In this document: positions 31,483 to 42,749 of the stretch, one piece after another
Layout of the letters: each line of letters opens with the position of its first letter
How positions within the stretch are numbered: position 1 is the first letter of the stretch
NCBI GenBank assembly: GCA_036426205.1
Contig: CM071587.1
Coordinates: forward strand, 1-64,000
Direction of reading: 5' to 3'
Length of the DNA stretch: 64,000 nucleotides
From: Ascaphus truei
Lineage: Eukaryota > Chordata > Amphibia > Anura > Ascaphidae
The notes under the pieces: generated by a model
Seen by the model: the letters and a program-made list of their open reading frames with translations, nothing else
Told to the model about the DNA's origin: nothing
Database searches by the model: none
Made by a program: the position numbers and the translations under genes

Positions 31483-34400
31483 CTGAGAGAGGAATAGAAA
31501 CAGTGTTTCACAGCCAGTCACTAACATAGACCATGCAATGTCCAAGGATCATCATACAGCGGCACATCAAGGGATGTGGTATATATCATACAATGCAGCA
31601 ACTGTGACCAAGGATGTTACACTGGTGAGACCAGCCACAAACCTCCAACTAGAACACACCTACAGAGACACACAATAACACACCATGAAGAGGGGAGATA
31701 CGACACAAGACACAATAACACACCATGAAGGGTGATACCACACAGAAACACAATAACACACTATGAAGAAGGAAGTTACTTCACCCCACTGGGACACTTC
31801 TCACAGCCAGATCTTTCCATAAATGACTTAAACATCCAAATCCAATGGAATGGAATCCAATGGAATCAAAGCATCAAGAACGGAAAACATTTTAACTCAA
31901 AATGATAATACACTTTGACACTAAAACAAGAGGACCTAATGCTGATATGGGGTTTCTTATACACTATAAAAAATGTTTTAACGTTTCTCCCTGCCTCAGT
32001 GAATTTAACAATTAACCCCCCCCCCCCCACACTGCTTGATTAATGACCAACTCCAGGCCCGAAGTGCCCTACTTTACCATTTCATCATCAATAGTGTTTC
32101 CTGCAATATCTGGTTCGATATTCTAGGTAAATTCCGCTTCCCAAGATATCCAAAGGACATTGTGTAAACTTACGTTATTAGAAGCTGTTCCTTACACAGC
32201 CCGCTGCCTTCTAATGTCAGGATGCTGTTTGTAACGTTCTCTGCGATGGGATTGCAGAATGTAATACTTATAACAACGGGCTTGTTTAGAACAGGATGTC
32301 CATGGAACTATGAATAGAGACAGAAAGAGAAGTAATGAACATTAAGGATTTCTGTTGTGTTTTGGGTAGGGTTGCCAAGAGGCTTCTCCAAAAATACTGG
32401 AAACAATGGTGAAAGGTGCGACGCGCTCAAGATACACACACACACACACACACAAACACACACCTCTCATCCATGCTGTTTTCTCCTCTCCTTGGCCCCA
32501 CCCCTAGGCTCCTGGCACCACCTCCTGATTGGCTGCTGCTGAGTAATGCAGCCAATCAGGATGGAGGAAGCTGCCCAGCCCCCTAGCAACAGCCCTGCTC
32601 TCTCAAGCTGGTCAGGTCACTATGTCCAGAGAGGTAATACCGGGTCACATACATGTCCACTATTACTTCTATTTATGTACTGGACAGTGTCCAAACACAG
32701 GATAGTCCGGTTCCGGACACCTGGAAATCCTAGTTTTAGGAAGGCGATTGGGCGGGAATAGAATGTGACAGATCTTTATCAGAATTTACTCATACTGTGT
32801 TTCACCAGGTAAATCTAGCCATTTAATAAATAAAGGGTTCAGTCAAAGGATTGCCATTTTGCTCCAATACACATTTCCGTCACCCATGGGGGTCGGCAGA
32901 AAGCTGCTCATCGGTTTGTAATATTGGCTGTCGCTTGCAACAGACCCCAGCACCATATTTACCCCTCCGGGGTATCCCCTCGAGGAGGGGATGATACCCC
33001 CAGAACTGGGGAGGTGTCTGAGTGTCGGATTGTGGAAGTCACACGTTCCGACATGTTCACAAAAAGAATATTATAAAGAGGGGATTGTTGCAGATTGTAC
33101 ATAGAAACCGTGACGCTGAGGTTTATTTTTCTACATTTTAATCAATTTAACGTAAAAAAACTGACCCAAGATCCTTTTTTTTCCCCCATCTTACTAAATA
33201 AGAACTATTCTGGAAAACTCTGAGAATGGCCAATCTTATAAAATATAAGGAAACATGAATAAAAACATAAAAAGATACCGACTAGCGCTAAAATGGCAAT
33301 CCCTAAAATTGCTAGTTTGGGCAATAGTGAACAGTCAACACAAATGCAAAGGGCCCATATAAACAAGAATAAAAATAAATGAAAAATCATTTTTTTTTTT
33401 TTGCAGCATTAATAAATGTGTTTGCCGCCTTGTGAGAACAAGGGGCCTCTCTCACAGATTGTATTCTGAAGTTTGAAATAATGAACCAAAAATTGGATAA
33501 GTGGTATCTGTTAGGCCCTGACCTTTATTGTGGATTCCCCCCAGGGTTACCAGCACTCCGGGTTTCGGTCACGTATCTTCGGGCTACGGGTTTACATTTT
33601 TAATCTTTCGAGCGAAACAGGACTGGCTGGAATGTTCGATACAGGGACATGTGCGGTTCTTACCTTCTCTGGCGGCGGTTTCTCCCCGCTGCATGGTCCC
33701 GTCAGCATAGCTCCGCGACGTGCAATGGGGTCGCTTTGCCGTAATAACAGGACGTCGCGTGCCGTGGTGACGGGACCATGCAGGGGGAGATGCCGCCGCC
33801 GGAGAAGGTAAGAGAGTCAAATATATAAATAAAAAATAAAATAAATGACATTGAATTGTAAAAAGTCTCTGAGTTAGCCTTCACCAGAAGGTGGTAACCC
33901 CGATTTCCCCCAATGCTAATATTATTACCCCTTTTGTGTCTAAAGCCCTCTCCAGCCTTAAACCATTCTCACTCATTGCCCCACGCCTCTGGAATACCCT
34001 TCCCCTCAATATCCGACTAGCACCTTCTCTCTCCACCTTTAAGACCATGCTAAAATACACCTCTTTAACGAAGCACATGAGTAGCTCAGTGGCTGATACT
34101 TTACACCTCATACTCTGATGCTGGCCCCTTGCAGACGCACTTACCAGAACGCCCCCCTACCGTCTCTGTACGCTCCTCCTACCTACCAATTAGATTGTAA
34201 GCTCTTCGGGGCAGGGACTCCTTTTCCTTAATGTTACTTTTATGTCTGAAGCGCTTCTTCCCATTATGTGTTATATGTATTATTTGTTATTTATATGATT
34301 GTGACGTGTGTTACTGCTGGGAAGCGCTATGTACATTGATGGCGCTGTATAAATAAAAGATATACACACATACATATCAGGGTTTGTACCTTTAGTAACA

Positions 34401-35979
34401 GAGGTGGGTTCTTCAGAGTGATCATAAAATCTACGAGCAGTTTCTCCCCTTTGCCATCTTCACACACAGCCACAATTTTGATCAGTTTGTCATCGGTGAT
34501 CGCACTTTCATACTGAGCGTACGGTATTGTAAGTGGGATCTTTTTCTCTGGAATAAAGAAACAGTGGGATTGATGAACAGTGGATGCTGGAAGCCACGGC
34601 AAGCCACGGCAAGGACACTTCTACCGATGGTGCAGGGTGTTTCCTCTGGAACCACATTATGCAATGGACTAGCGCAGAAAGTACAATGTAAAAAAAAGAA
34701 GAAAATTAAATATTGCCTGTTGTGTGTTTATTGTAGGGACGGCCAATTCCAATCCTCAATGGCCACTCACAGGTCAGGTTTTAAAGCTATCCCTGCTTCA
34801 GCACAGGTGGCTCAGTCTTTTAAATGTCCTCAAAGGCCTGGTATTAGGAATATCCCTGCTTTAGGACAGACTAAGACTGAGCCACTGATTGAGCCCCCTG
34901 TGCCGAAGCTGGGATATCCTGAAAACCTGACCTGTTGGTGGCCCTTGAGGACTGGATTTGGCCACCCTTGGTCTATTTTATATTCAAATGGTCTAACAAC
35001 GTTACATATGGTGTATAGTTTATTCTATTATACTGAAGAGTTTGTTATAACATTAAGGAATATACCTCCATTAGCCGCCAGGGTGACAGAGTGTCTTTGG
35101 GCCAGAATCTCTTTCACCAGGGCTCCGGTATATACGATCGCCGTGGCCGTCAGATTCACCCCCACGGTGTTGCTGACGGAGGCTGTGTTTTTGATAGTCA
35201 GGGTGACAGTGACGTCCTGGCCAACCTGTGACTCCCCGATCTGTTTGAATTTTCCGGTGAAGTCGGGTTTAGCTGCCGACGGTGCCGGCTCGTCTTCTGT
35301 AGATATTCCACCTCCGCCTCCTTCTATCGTGGGAAATCTCGCACTTATTGATTCCTTGGCCTTGTTAAATATTTCCCTTTCTTTGGGAGTGCCTGAGAAC
35401 GACCGAAGTTACACTTTCATTACTCGGAATTATATAAGTATAAAAAAATGCCAACGCCCTGACATTTCTAAATGTCATTAACAGTAAAAACGAGAATCTC
35501 CCCGGGAACAGGAGTTACAAAGAACCGGCACTCTGGTCAAAATGGGAAACATTTTTTGTTTTAATTCTACTTAATAAATGATTGGTCATGCTGTGACATT
35601 TAGATAGGTGATCTATGGCTATCCATCCATATCTATATCTATATCTATACACATACATACACTTAGTTAAGTTATGGTGGGTAAAAAAAATCCTCCACAG
35701 CATAGCATATAGCAAATGCAAATGCATCTGAAGCCTGGCTGTGCTCAAAGCTGTGACCATGCAGCAAGCTTAAGTCTATAGGGAACCATGTTAATGGCTT
35801 TGAAGCAAAAGGTGGCACTGTGTGCTCATTTGCATGTCATTTCCTAGAATCCCTTGCTGCAGTGGAAGTAGTGTGTGCTGGGTGATAATGGTGAAAGGCG
35901 GGGTTGCAGACCTGTCAAAGACATGCAAATGAGCATACACTAATATTTCCATTTGCCACATATACATATACACACACAC

Positions 35980-36019
<40 letters not shown>

Positions 36020-39000
36020 CATACATACATACATACATACATAGTTATGGCGGTTTTGCTATTTGGATAACATGATGTATCCCTTCAGTGGCTCATAAAA
36101 TCCCTTTTATGGATTACATACAAGCTGTGTTCTTTTTACCTTCTGCATATTTGTATTCGTTTGTTACATCTAAACGAGAGGACGACCCCACCGCCTTGGT
36201 GCTCGTATATTGGCCAACCGATTTGCTTTCAGAGTAAAGTTGGCTCTTGGTCCCATCATCATATTGAACCCACTGTACTATGTCTGCATTCACCTCGGCG
36301 AACACAAAGCGTCCGTCAAAGTCCAGATTCACGTCTCCTTCTTTAACGGCTTTCTGTGAAGTTGGTCCAAGTCGGAAAATACCTAAATCAGAAAAAAATA
36401 TTGTTGAATCCTTGGAAGAGCAATACTTTGCCCTTACTACGTTAAACAACGCAGACCTGGACATCCTCTGCCACAAGCCATTTCCCGGCACTGGAAGATA
36501 CTTTTATAGCCCGTTCAAGTCAATGGGTGGTAAGGCGTTTTACGGCAGAAGACCCAAGGACCTTTAAATACTGGCATTTATGTTTAGTTTGTATTACACA
36601 TGAAATCATGGATTTCAGTCTCCAACACTCCTCAGTTTTTTTTTTTTTTTCACTTTGACAGGTGGTAGAACTCGATTTTGAGAAAAAACTATATCTATCC
36701 AGGTATATAGTTTTTTTTCCTCAGTAGTTGAAACCCGGGGGAGAATGCTGCAGGGTTTTGGTTATGTTGGCCCAATAAAATATACCCCAAACTGTAGGGA
36801 ATCCAGTTGGCAAATGTTTCAATTTGATGTTTAAACTACGGCAGCATGAAAATGTACTACAAAGTACATAATGGGCTGAAAAGTGTGAAACATTAAATCC
36901 GTGTCAGTATACAGAATAGAGCGAAGGAGACAGACTTTATTCAAAATGTTGTAGAAAACATCTGAAAGGGTTTAATCCCGAGCCCTGCTACATAGGAATC
37001 TAACACAACCTCAATGGGAACCGACTTTCTTATATTCAATCTTTTACCATCGCTTTGTTCCTGGGGAGTTGCATCCAGAATTTGCCATCCATTGTAATCG
37101 GAGCCAAGGTCCTTTCTAAGAAACCAACCTTCGTTCCAGGCATGGAAGTTCCTGGGAAGAAAAATAGCGTTAATATCAATATTTTCACCTAAAATTATTT
37201 CATCTTTTAAGTTTGGTTTTAATTATGGATTCCAAACATTGTTTTTGCAAACTGTCCTGGAATTGTGGTGTAAAATAATAGCATTTTCTCTATGTCCAAT
37301 CACATTTCTTTGAACAGCTCTGGGTCATACCTTGTCTAACATCTGTATCTGACAGTACCACGTGTAGCTACATTCTTACATAAATTTATATTTCATAATA
37401 GGAAAGATACGGAGATAAAGAAGCACGTCAGGACTGCAAAACAGGACTAATCTCTTGGATTGGGGACAAAGTTTGGACTTTATTTTGGACAGTGGGGATT
37501 GGTGATATATTTTATATTTCATTATTTGGCGCCGGGGATCACATTTCGTTCTTCTATAAACTATACATGTAAAATGCTGATCTTGTGCTCAGCGTGGGCT
37601 TGTGGTGACAGAGAACTTCTCTTACCACACACTGTCCGAAGTGGGAAGGCTTCTTCCATTTGGATCGAAATAGCTATCAATAGTCAGGTTCCCATCTGAA
37701 TCATGCGCCGATTCAAAGTTTGTGATCACACGAGAAGGTATTCCCAGGCATCTCAACGCTAAATAAAATGAGGAACACAAATAAAAATAATACTACAGGG
37801 TTCTGAGCACAATTACCAGAGAAATGTAGCGTATCTTCCCCTATTATTTGAAGTGGTTACTCTTAGATGTGTCTATGAAGGTGAAGAAGCCACAACTAGA
37901 ACATACTGTAGTATGGAGAAAATAATTGCTCCACCACAAGTCAGGGCCCAAAGACGACACTACATTTTATTATAGGCCTCCATTTCGGGTCACTGTGGTC
38001 TGCTGTTTTAATTCCTACGTCCCGTTTTGTGTTACTGAATTAAGAGGGTATGGAAGACGAAATCTTCTGTCCGCTGAAAGAGCGCGTCCCACAGAGGAGA
38101 TAACAAGGCATTCTACGGAGTGCTCTGACTCGCTCCCCTCTTCAAGCTTTTAAACGTGACAATGTTTTGGACACACACACACGGATTACTTTATGTATCA
38201 AAACAAGGCGAACTGTCAGGGGTTGGATCCTCACAAACACTCCAAAGGGGGAATGGTGGTGGGTGGTGCTAGGGACGTTAGGTCCCATGTGGGACCCCAT
38301 ATTCTATATATTTTAGAAAGTTGTGTGTCTGTGCAGTTGGACACTTAAGAAATTTTGCTCGATGGTTCCTGAGATAAAGTAGTGGGTTTGGGTCTGTGTC
38401 TATGTTTGGATACAATTGGATACATTCTATTTTTACTTCTATGAATTATTAAAAATGTTCTAAGCAAGTCTCACCCCTGGCTGTTGTACCTGGCAGGCTA
38501 TATATCTGGCACATGACATCATACTGGTGACGTCATAATGAGAGCCAGATAGCTAGAACGTTTACACAGAAAGCAGAGGAAGGAAGAAAGTGAGGAAGTC
38601 AGTTTGTGCGTGAGGAGAAAGTAAGAAGGGGCGGAAAGAATTGGGTACATCATAAGTTATTAAAGGAAAGTGATGGGAGGGAGATAGATGAGGGGGTGGG
38701 AATTCCTGAGAAATATCTCGTACCTTCAGCTAGTTGGGATATACTGTACAGTAAAATGACAAACCTGTACAAAGAACTCCAGCATACACCCAGCACTGTC
38801 CATATTTGACAGGTCCATTCTTTAGCCAACTGCGTAGGATGGGGACACTTCCATTCCACCGAGACGGGCTCACTCCACCCAAATAGTTCCCGCTCCAATT
38901 CCCCCACACTACCCCTCTATCGCCATCGTTGTTGTTGACCTAAGGAAAACAACAATGTAGTTTTGTTTTTGTGCTTGATCGTGATAATCCTGGTGATCGG

Positions 39001-42000
39001 TGAACAACTTCATTGTACTGTGTGTTCAAATATTTGAATGACTTCAGCCTCACCATTGCACTGAGCACTCTGCCCACATGGATGGGGCTATTTCTGCTGG
39101 AGACATCAGAAGCGGGGTCATTTTTGTAGTCCAAGCTCTTGTTCAGCATGGTGAGGATAATGTCCACAACGCCTTCCTCAAACTGTTGTATGACACACAA
39201 AAAGAAATCACATGTGAAGCGTTGGAAAACTAAGCCATAATAAGAGCACTGTAGCCAGATAGCAGAGGAAAGACACTTTAGAGCCATATCTACTAAGCCA
39301 GGGGCCGGCTAACTCTAGTCCTCAAGGGCCACCCACAGGTCAGGTTTTTAGTATATCCCTGCTACAGCACAAGTGGCTCATTGAACCACCTGTGCTGAAG
39401 CAGGGATATCCTGATGACCTGACCTGTAAGTGGCAGGCGAGGACTGGAGCTGGCCAGCCCCTGTGCTAAGCGGTGTTGTTTCTAAGACTTCTTCTGGCGC
39501 CAGAAGACACTTTATGGCCCATGTCCACTAAGCAGTTATATTCCATACGACATGTTTGGGGCTGGAAGGTGTCTAATGGTGTACTCCCTTTCAGTAAATA
39601 TAGGGCCTCGGGTAATTCGATCTACTTATTGGATAAATAACATATTCAAGTGTAACTTTTAGAACAATCCTGCCCCACCCCCCAGTCTATTACTTGGATG
39701 TCTCTGACAGGCACATTTAAGGAAGTATCTAACTAAGTAATAGTGAAATAAAGGCCAGTAACATTGCTCCATTTCTGGGTTTCCTATGTAAATATTGTAC
39801 TTTCTGCTGGTTTAACATGGAACAGAAGAATCTGTATGTGCTTGTAATGAGATGGAAACACAGTAAATGTTATGTACGGGGTCTGTGGGGGATTCCCAGG
39901 GTATTGTCCTACGGACGTTCCAAAAGACGATAACATTTCACTGGATTGCCCCAATTACCTGACCGTAATCCCACTGTCTGCTCCCCCGAGAATTTGCGCT
40001 CCCGTAGAAAATGACTCCAGTTTCATTAAGAACATACTCTGTCCTCTCCGCCTCGTTGCTCATGTAAACATCATCGTCTGAAAACAGACAAAACATTGTA
40101 TATGGAATATTCCTCGTGGACATATTTACCTGGGGTGTGTGCTGGGTGTTGTTGTTGGATAGTTACAGACAAGCTATGTTTCCATGTGCCAAGTACTGCT
40201 CAACCCCCTTATAACGCTGTGCTTGGGGTCCAAAGAATCACATTGCGTTATAAGCGGATCGCGTTAGAAATAATGTACAATTGTATGCATTGTACTATAA
40301 AGTATTTAAGACACCAATAATCGTGTTGTAAAGTATTCACAAATACGAAAATTGGGAGCCACGCTTGATTCGAGTTATAAGCGGATTCGCGTTGTGATGG
40401 ATCGCGTTATAACGGGGTTGAGCTGTGTAACTAATGAAAACATATTAGTTGTAAATAAAATGTGTTGCAAATTCTGACGGTGTGCTTCAGTACTTGTCTA
40501 TAAACTTAATTTTGGATTCCTAATGTGAAGGTTAACATGTTTTTCCAGACTGCAAGGAGATGAGGAAAATGGACAAAATGTACAAGATCTTAGGATATCC
40601 ATATTTGGGGATTTAATGACCAGTTGACTAATATTGGCCTTACTGTACATGGCATTATCAGAATGCCTTTGGACATTTTTTTTTTACCTCCAGTGATTTG
40701 ACTTATTTTTTTAAATCTTTCCTGTTATATTTGTAAAATATTTGATATTTTTTTCACTCTTGTAGGAGTGGACAGAAAGCCAAGCTCTTCTGAAAGCATG
40801 TCAGATTCTTGCACCAAGCTTGTTAGAGGCAAACATTAAATTGCAGGGTATAGTGTATAAAGTATAGTATAGTGTCAGTAGGAATTCAATTGCAATTCAG
40901 TACCTAATGCCCAACAGTTAAAGAGCGCGATGAACTCCCCCAGCTTGTTGGACGTTGTACGTCCACCACTGGTGATCTGCAGGCTCAGCCGGTAACGTCC
41001 GATGACCGCGTCAGCTGGAATATTGATGGTAACAGCCAGAGTGCCGAGGCTGGTGGATCCACGGGTCGCGCTCCAAGATGTTCTGCTCCCAGTGCTGGAA
41101 AGTGGCATTACCATCCTTGTTTTTCCTGATACCGAAGGTGAGGGACCTGCCAAAAACCACGTTCAAGCAACATTAAATGAAGGTCAGATCACCTGTCTGA
41201 ATTGGGAGACGGATTGATGGGGGGCACCCAGAATATGGCAGCTTTTAGTGGCTCTTTATTAGCCCCTTTAGTGCACTTATGATGTGGGGTGGGCGTAAAG
41301 AAATGTGGCACCACGGGGCACATATGTTGTAGACCATATGTCTGCTCGATCTTTATGGGGGCTTTATTTGTACCACACTGAAGTGGTATGAAGGCCGTCC
41401 CCACCCCCCACCGAAGAAATGATCACGGGATATAGCAGTGCTGGAGAGTCCTTGGCCATGGAGGAGGCACGACCATCCAGCACTGAAAGGGTTAAAATAT
41501 GTGTTTGGGGAAAAATATACCCGCGTATGAAACCCAGAAACTAATTTTTTTTTTTAAATCAAAACCAGAACACCAGTCCATGTGTCAGTATCTGGTCACC
41601 AGTCCAACTCTGATGCAGGCCATTATTCTCTCCCTACTGTACTATTGTTACCTCCTGCTGTCCGGCCTTTCTGCCTCAAATCTGTCTCCACTACAATCTA
41701 CTGTATACTAAATGCTGCTCCTAGAATCACTTTACTCTCTCCTAAATCTGTCTCAGCGTCTCCCCTGCTGAAATCCCTCTCTTGGCTTCCAATCAAATCC
41801 TTTATCACTTATAAAGTTCTCCTGCTCACTTTTAAGGCTATACACTCTTCTGTCCTTCCTTAAATCTCACCCTCATATCTGATTATACAGCTGCCCGACC
41901 CTATACAGTATCTTAGCCCTAATGTTTCACTATACACTCCTCTGCCCCTCCTTACATCTCATCCCTAATTTCTCCCTCTACACCATCCCGACTTTTGCGT

Positions 42001-42746
42001 TCTGCTCAAGGATGTCTTCTCTCTCTCCCTTTTGTGCTTTAAGCCCTCTCCCACCTTAAAACTCTCACTCATTGCCCAACACCTCTGGAATGCCCTTCCC
42101 CTCAATATCCGACTAGCACACTCTCTATCCACCTTTAAGACCTTAATACACACCTTTATCGAAGCATATGGGTAGCACCGCTGGCTGATACTATACATCT
42201 CATGCACAGACCTTGGCCCTTTGCAGATGCACTTACCAGAAAACCTTCCTACTGTCTCTGTACGTTCTTCCCACTTCCCACTTAGATTGAAAGCTCTTCG
42301 GGGCAGGGACTCCTCTTTCCTATTGTTACTGTCATCTCTGAAGAGCTTTTTCCCATGTTGTGTTATCTGTATTATGTCACGTGTATTACGGATGTGACCC
42401 GCGATATGCCTAGTTGCGCTATATATATATATATAAAGATATACATACATACAAATATACACACACAATAAGGAAGTAAACGTGCAGTGGGACTGCCCCT
42501 GTAACATTGCTTAGGGACAGTACAGAGGTCACTGTTGGTTTGCTGTGAATCGACGGTGTGAAGTTAGGTTACCTGTCTCCGCGGTAAGGGACAGCGTTTC
42601 CCTGGACTGCATGGGTCTGGTTAAAGTGAGTGAGAGTTGGAAGGTCTGAGCTCTCCTCACAATGAGAGTTGGGCTGATATAATCGCTGGTTCTGTGAGCC
42701 ACCATATTAGAACTTAGTTGGAAGTTCGAGCTTCTCAGCTGCAGGG
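31332..42746 (-). CDS. tgm3-like: TGM3-like transglutaminase, copy B, exons 2-13
   Basis: Calcium-dependent protein-glutamine gamma-glutamyltransferase, which forms Gln-Lys isopeptide cross-links between proteins. Twelve exons on the minus strand join in one continuous frame of about 2,090 nt (near 695 residues, the usual family length), all with GT-AG junctions. Order: N-terminal beta-sandwich (exons 2-4), catalytic core (5-10), two C-terminal beta-barrels (10-13). Visible signatures are YGQCWVYAG (nucleophile Cys, exon 6), NFHAW (His) and ILDATPQE (Asp) in exon 8, and NNNDGD, AHDxDGNL and EGTPKERE at positions matching the three TGM3 calcium sites. The C-terminus [16 protein letters not shown] resembles TGM3/TGM6 more than TGM2. 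Exon 1, usually a few codons including the start Met, was not identified. Introns carry L2, MITE and Penelope-type insertions. Family is certain; orthology to TGM3 rather than another epidermal-type member is inferred. Confidence 0.93.
31530..31980 (+). mobile_element. Penelope-like GIY-YIG remnant in intron 12 of copy B
   Basis: Same as copy [21 protein letters not shown], then two to three minisatellite units and a degraded C-terminus. No coding capacity. Confidence 0.65.
32174..32307 (-). CDS. tgm3-like: TGM3-like copy B exon 12
   Basis: 134 bp, phase 0 to 2. Encodes [36 protein letters not shown], the second beta-barrel. Acceptor ttcatag, donor AATAAC|gtaagt. Exactly the length of the copy A and C counterparts. 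Confidence 0.92.
32370..32740. repeat. TIR-like repeat in intron 11, copy B
   Basis: Counterpart of 22850-23390 with a CA run at 32435-32462 and only one unit of the 33-bp minisatellite. Confidence 0.55.
32760..33655. other. Intron 11, copy B, no gene
   Basis: Contains a copy B-specific stretch with a small palindrome (tatcccctcgaggaggggat) near 32975 and a T run at 33391-33402. Otherwise matches 23.4-23.77 kb. Confidence 0.5.
33660..33811. mobile_element. Hairpin MITE in intron 11, copy B
   Basis: Arms ggcggcggtttctccccgct and agatgccgccgccggag with mirrored tgcatggtcccgtca. Orthologous to the 23769-23963 element. Confidence 0.7.
33885..34372 (+). mobile_element. L2-type LINE 3' fragment, copy B intron 11
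   Basis: RT C-terminal remnant ([20 protein letters not shown]), then ATTAGATTGTAAGCTCTTCG and a tail ending GCGCTGTATAAATAAAAGA. Orthologous to the copy A fragment. Confidence 0.78.
34390..34547 (-). CDS. tgm3-like: TGM3-like copy B exon 11
   Basis: 158 bp, phase 1 to 0. Encodes [28 protein letters not shown] and [19 protein letters not shown] and I.AVC are typical of the end of the first C-terminal barrel. Acceptor attccag, donor CTAAAG|gtacaa. Confidence 0.92.
34738..34975. mobile_element. hAT-like foldback MITE, copy B intron 10
   Basis: Counterpart of 24860-25132; arms ggccaattccaatcctcaat and ccctt gaggactgg. No coding capacity. Confidence 0.65.
35066..35392 (-). CDS. tgm3-like: TGM3-like copy B exon 10
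   Basis: 327 bp, phase 1 to 1. Starts [12 protein letters not shown], where TGM3 has calcium-site acidic residues, then a Gly-rich hinge (EGGGG) of the kind that is proteolytically exposed in TGM3, then the first beta-barrel ([24 protein letters not shown]). Acceptor tctcag, donor GGAG|gtatat. The hinge differs from copy A in length and sequence. Confidence 0.92.
35605..36050. repeat. Copy B-specific insertion in intron 9
   Basis: Between short TATC and (TA)n/(CATA)n runs lies a segment with inverted gctcatttgcatgtc (about 35825) and gacatgcaaatgagc (about 35920). Absent from copy A. Probably a MITE; octamer-like ATTTGCAT motifs are part of the inverted ends. Confidence 0.6.
36140..36382 (-). 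CDS. tgm3-like: TGM3-like copy B exon 9
   Basis: 243 bp. Encodes [48 protein letters not shown] and NEYKYAEG. The STKAVG segment is the normal family reading and serves as reference for the altered copy A exon. Acceptor gatttag, donor GCAGAAG|gtaaaa. Confidence 0.93.
37048..37151 (-). CDS. tgm3-like: TGM3-like copy B exon 8 (catalytic His and Asp)
   Basis: 104 bp, the family-typical length. Encodes [19 protein letters not shown] and [15 protein letters not shown], carrying the catalytic His and Asp. Acceptor cttcccag, donor GCGATG|gtaaaa. Confidence 0.94.
37626..37758 (-). CDS. tgm3-like: TGM3-like copy B exon 7
   Basis: 133 bp. Encodes [20 protein letters not shown], then DGNLTID and FDPNGRSLP, closing DSV with a split Trp codon. 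The acidic loop after AHD corresponds to TGM3 calcium site 2. Acceptor tatttag, donor TGTG|gtaaga. Confidence 0.93.
38210..38750. repeat. Dispersed repeat in intron 6, copy B
   Basis: Counterpart of 29690-30235, with private indels. Confidence 0.5.
38765..38939 (-). CDS. tgm3-like: TGM3-like copy B exon 6 (catalytic Cys)
   Basis: 175 bp. Opens [19 protein letters not shown], the region of calcium site 1 in TGM3, continues through [12 protein letters not shown] and ends [15 protein letters not shown] with the nucleophilic cysteine. Acceptor ccttag, donor TACAG|gtttgt. No stop in the joined frame. Confidence 0.94.
39054..39182 (-). CDS. tgm3-like: TGM3-like copy B exon 5
   Basis: 129 bp, phase 0 to 0. 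Encodes [19 protein letters not shown] then [16 protein letters not shown], matching the start of the transglutaminase catalytic core. Acceptor caacag, donor GCAATG|gtgagg. Confidence 0.93.
39299..39463. mobile_element. hAT-like MITE, copy B intron 4
   Basis: Ends CAGGGGCCGGCTAAC and GCTGGCCAGCCCCTG, with 8-bp duplications tactaagc (39291-39298) and tgctaagc (39464-39471). CAGGGG ends plus 8-bp duplications fit hAT. Confidence 0.8.
39472..39958. other. Rest of intron 4, copy B
   Basis: No exon or recognisable repeat seen. Confidence 0.5.
39959..40077 (-). CDS. tgm3-like: TGM3-like copy B exon 4
   Basis: 119 bp, the family-typical length. Encodes [20 protein letters not shown] and ends WDYGQ, the linker into the catalytic core. 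Acceptor ttttcag, donor GTCAG|gtaatt, leaving in phase 0. Its phase matches exon 5 of both copy B and copy A. Confidence 0.93.
40196..40427. mobile_element. Mariner-type MITE in intron 3, copy B
   Basis: Inverted ends GCTCAACCCCCTTATAACGC and GCGTTATAACGGGGTTGAGC, with internal ataagcggat phrases. Second copy at 63708-63937. Confidence 0.75.
40430..40903. other. Rest of intron 3, copy B
   Basis: AT-rich sequence; no exon or known repeat seen. Confidence 0.5.
40904..41146 (-). CDS. tgm3-like: TGM3-like copy B exon 3
   Basis: 243 bp, phase 1 to phase 1. Encodes [16 protein letters not shown], then [12 protein letters not shown] and FIALFNCW, the conserved second half of the N-terminal domain. 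Acceptor is ttggcag, donor ATTAG|gtactg. The same exon recurs, truncated, as fragment D near the window end. Confidence 0.93.
41540..42440 (+). mobile_element. L2-type LINE 3' part in intron 2, copy B
   Basis: Longer fragment than those in intron 11: remnants [20 protein letters not shown] and LLSGLSASN of the RT C-terminal region, a second stretch resembling the terminal LWN.LPL.IR block near 42080-42120, and the ...GGGGCAGGGACTCCT tail. Frames are broken. Confidence 0.75.
42573..42746 (-). CDS. tgm3-like: TGM3-like copy B exon 2 (beta-sandwich start)
   Basis: 174 bp. Encodes [10 protein letters not shown]...AHRTSDY...[13 protein letters not shown], the hallmark N-terminal strand pattern of transglutaminases. 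Acceptor is cttgcag and donor is ACAG|gtaacc. It enters needing two bases to finish a codon and leaves in phase 1, so a short exon 1 ending in G is expected upstream; none is recognisable up to 46 kb. Confidence 0.92.
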
Positions 42747-42749
42747 CTG

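Noticed and set aside
41190..41420. Small ORFs around the 5' side of exon 3 in copy B
   Set aside because: Intron 2 sequence shared with fragment D; no splice or domain support.
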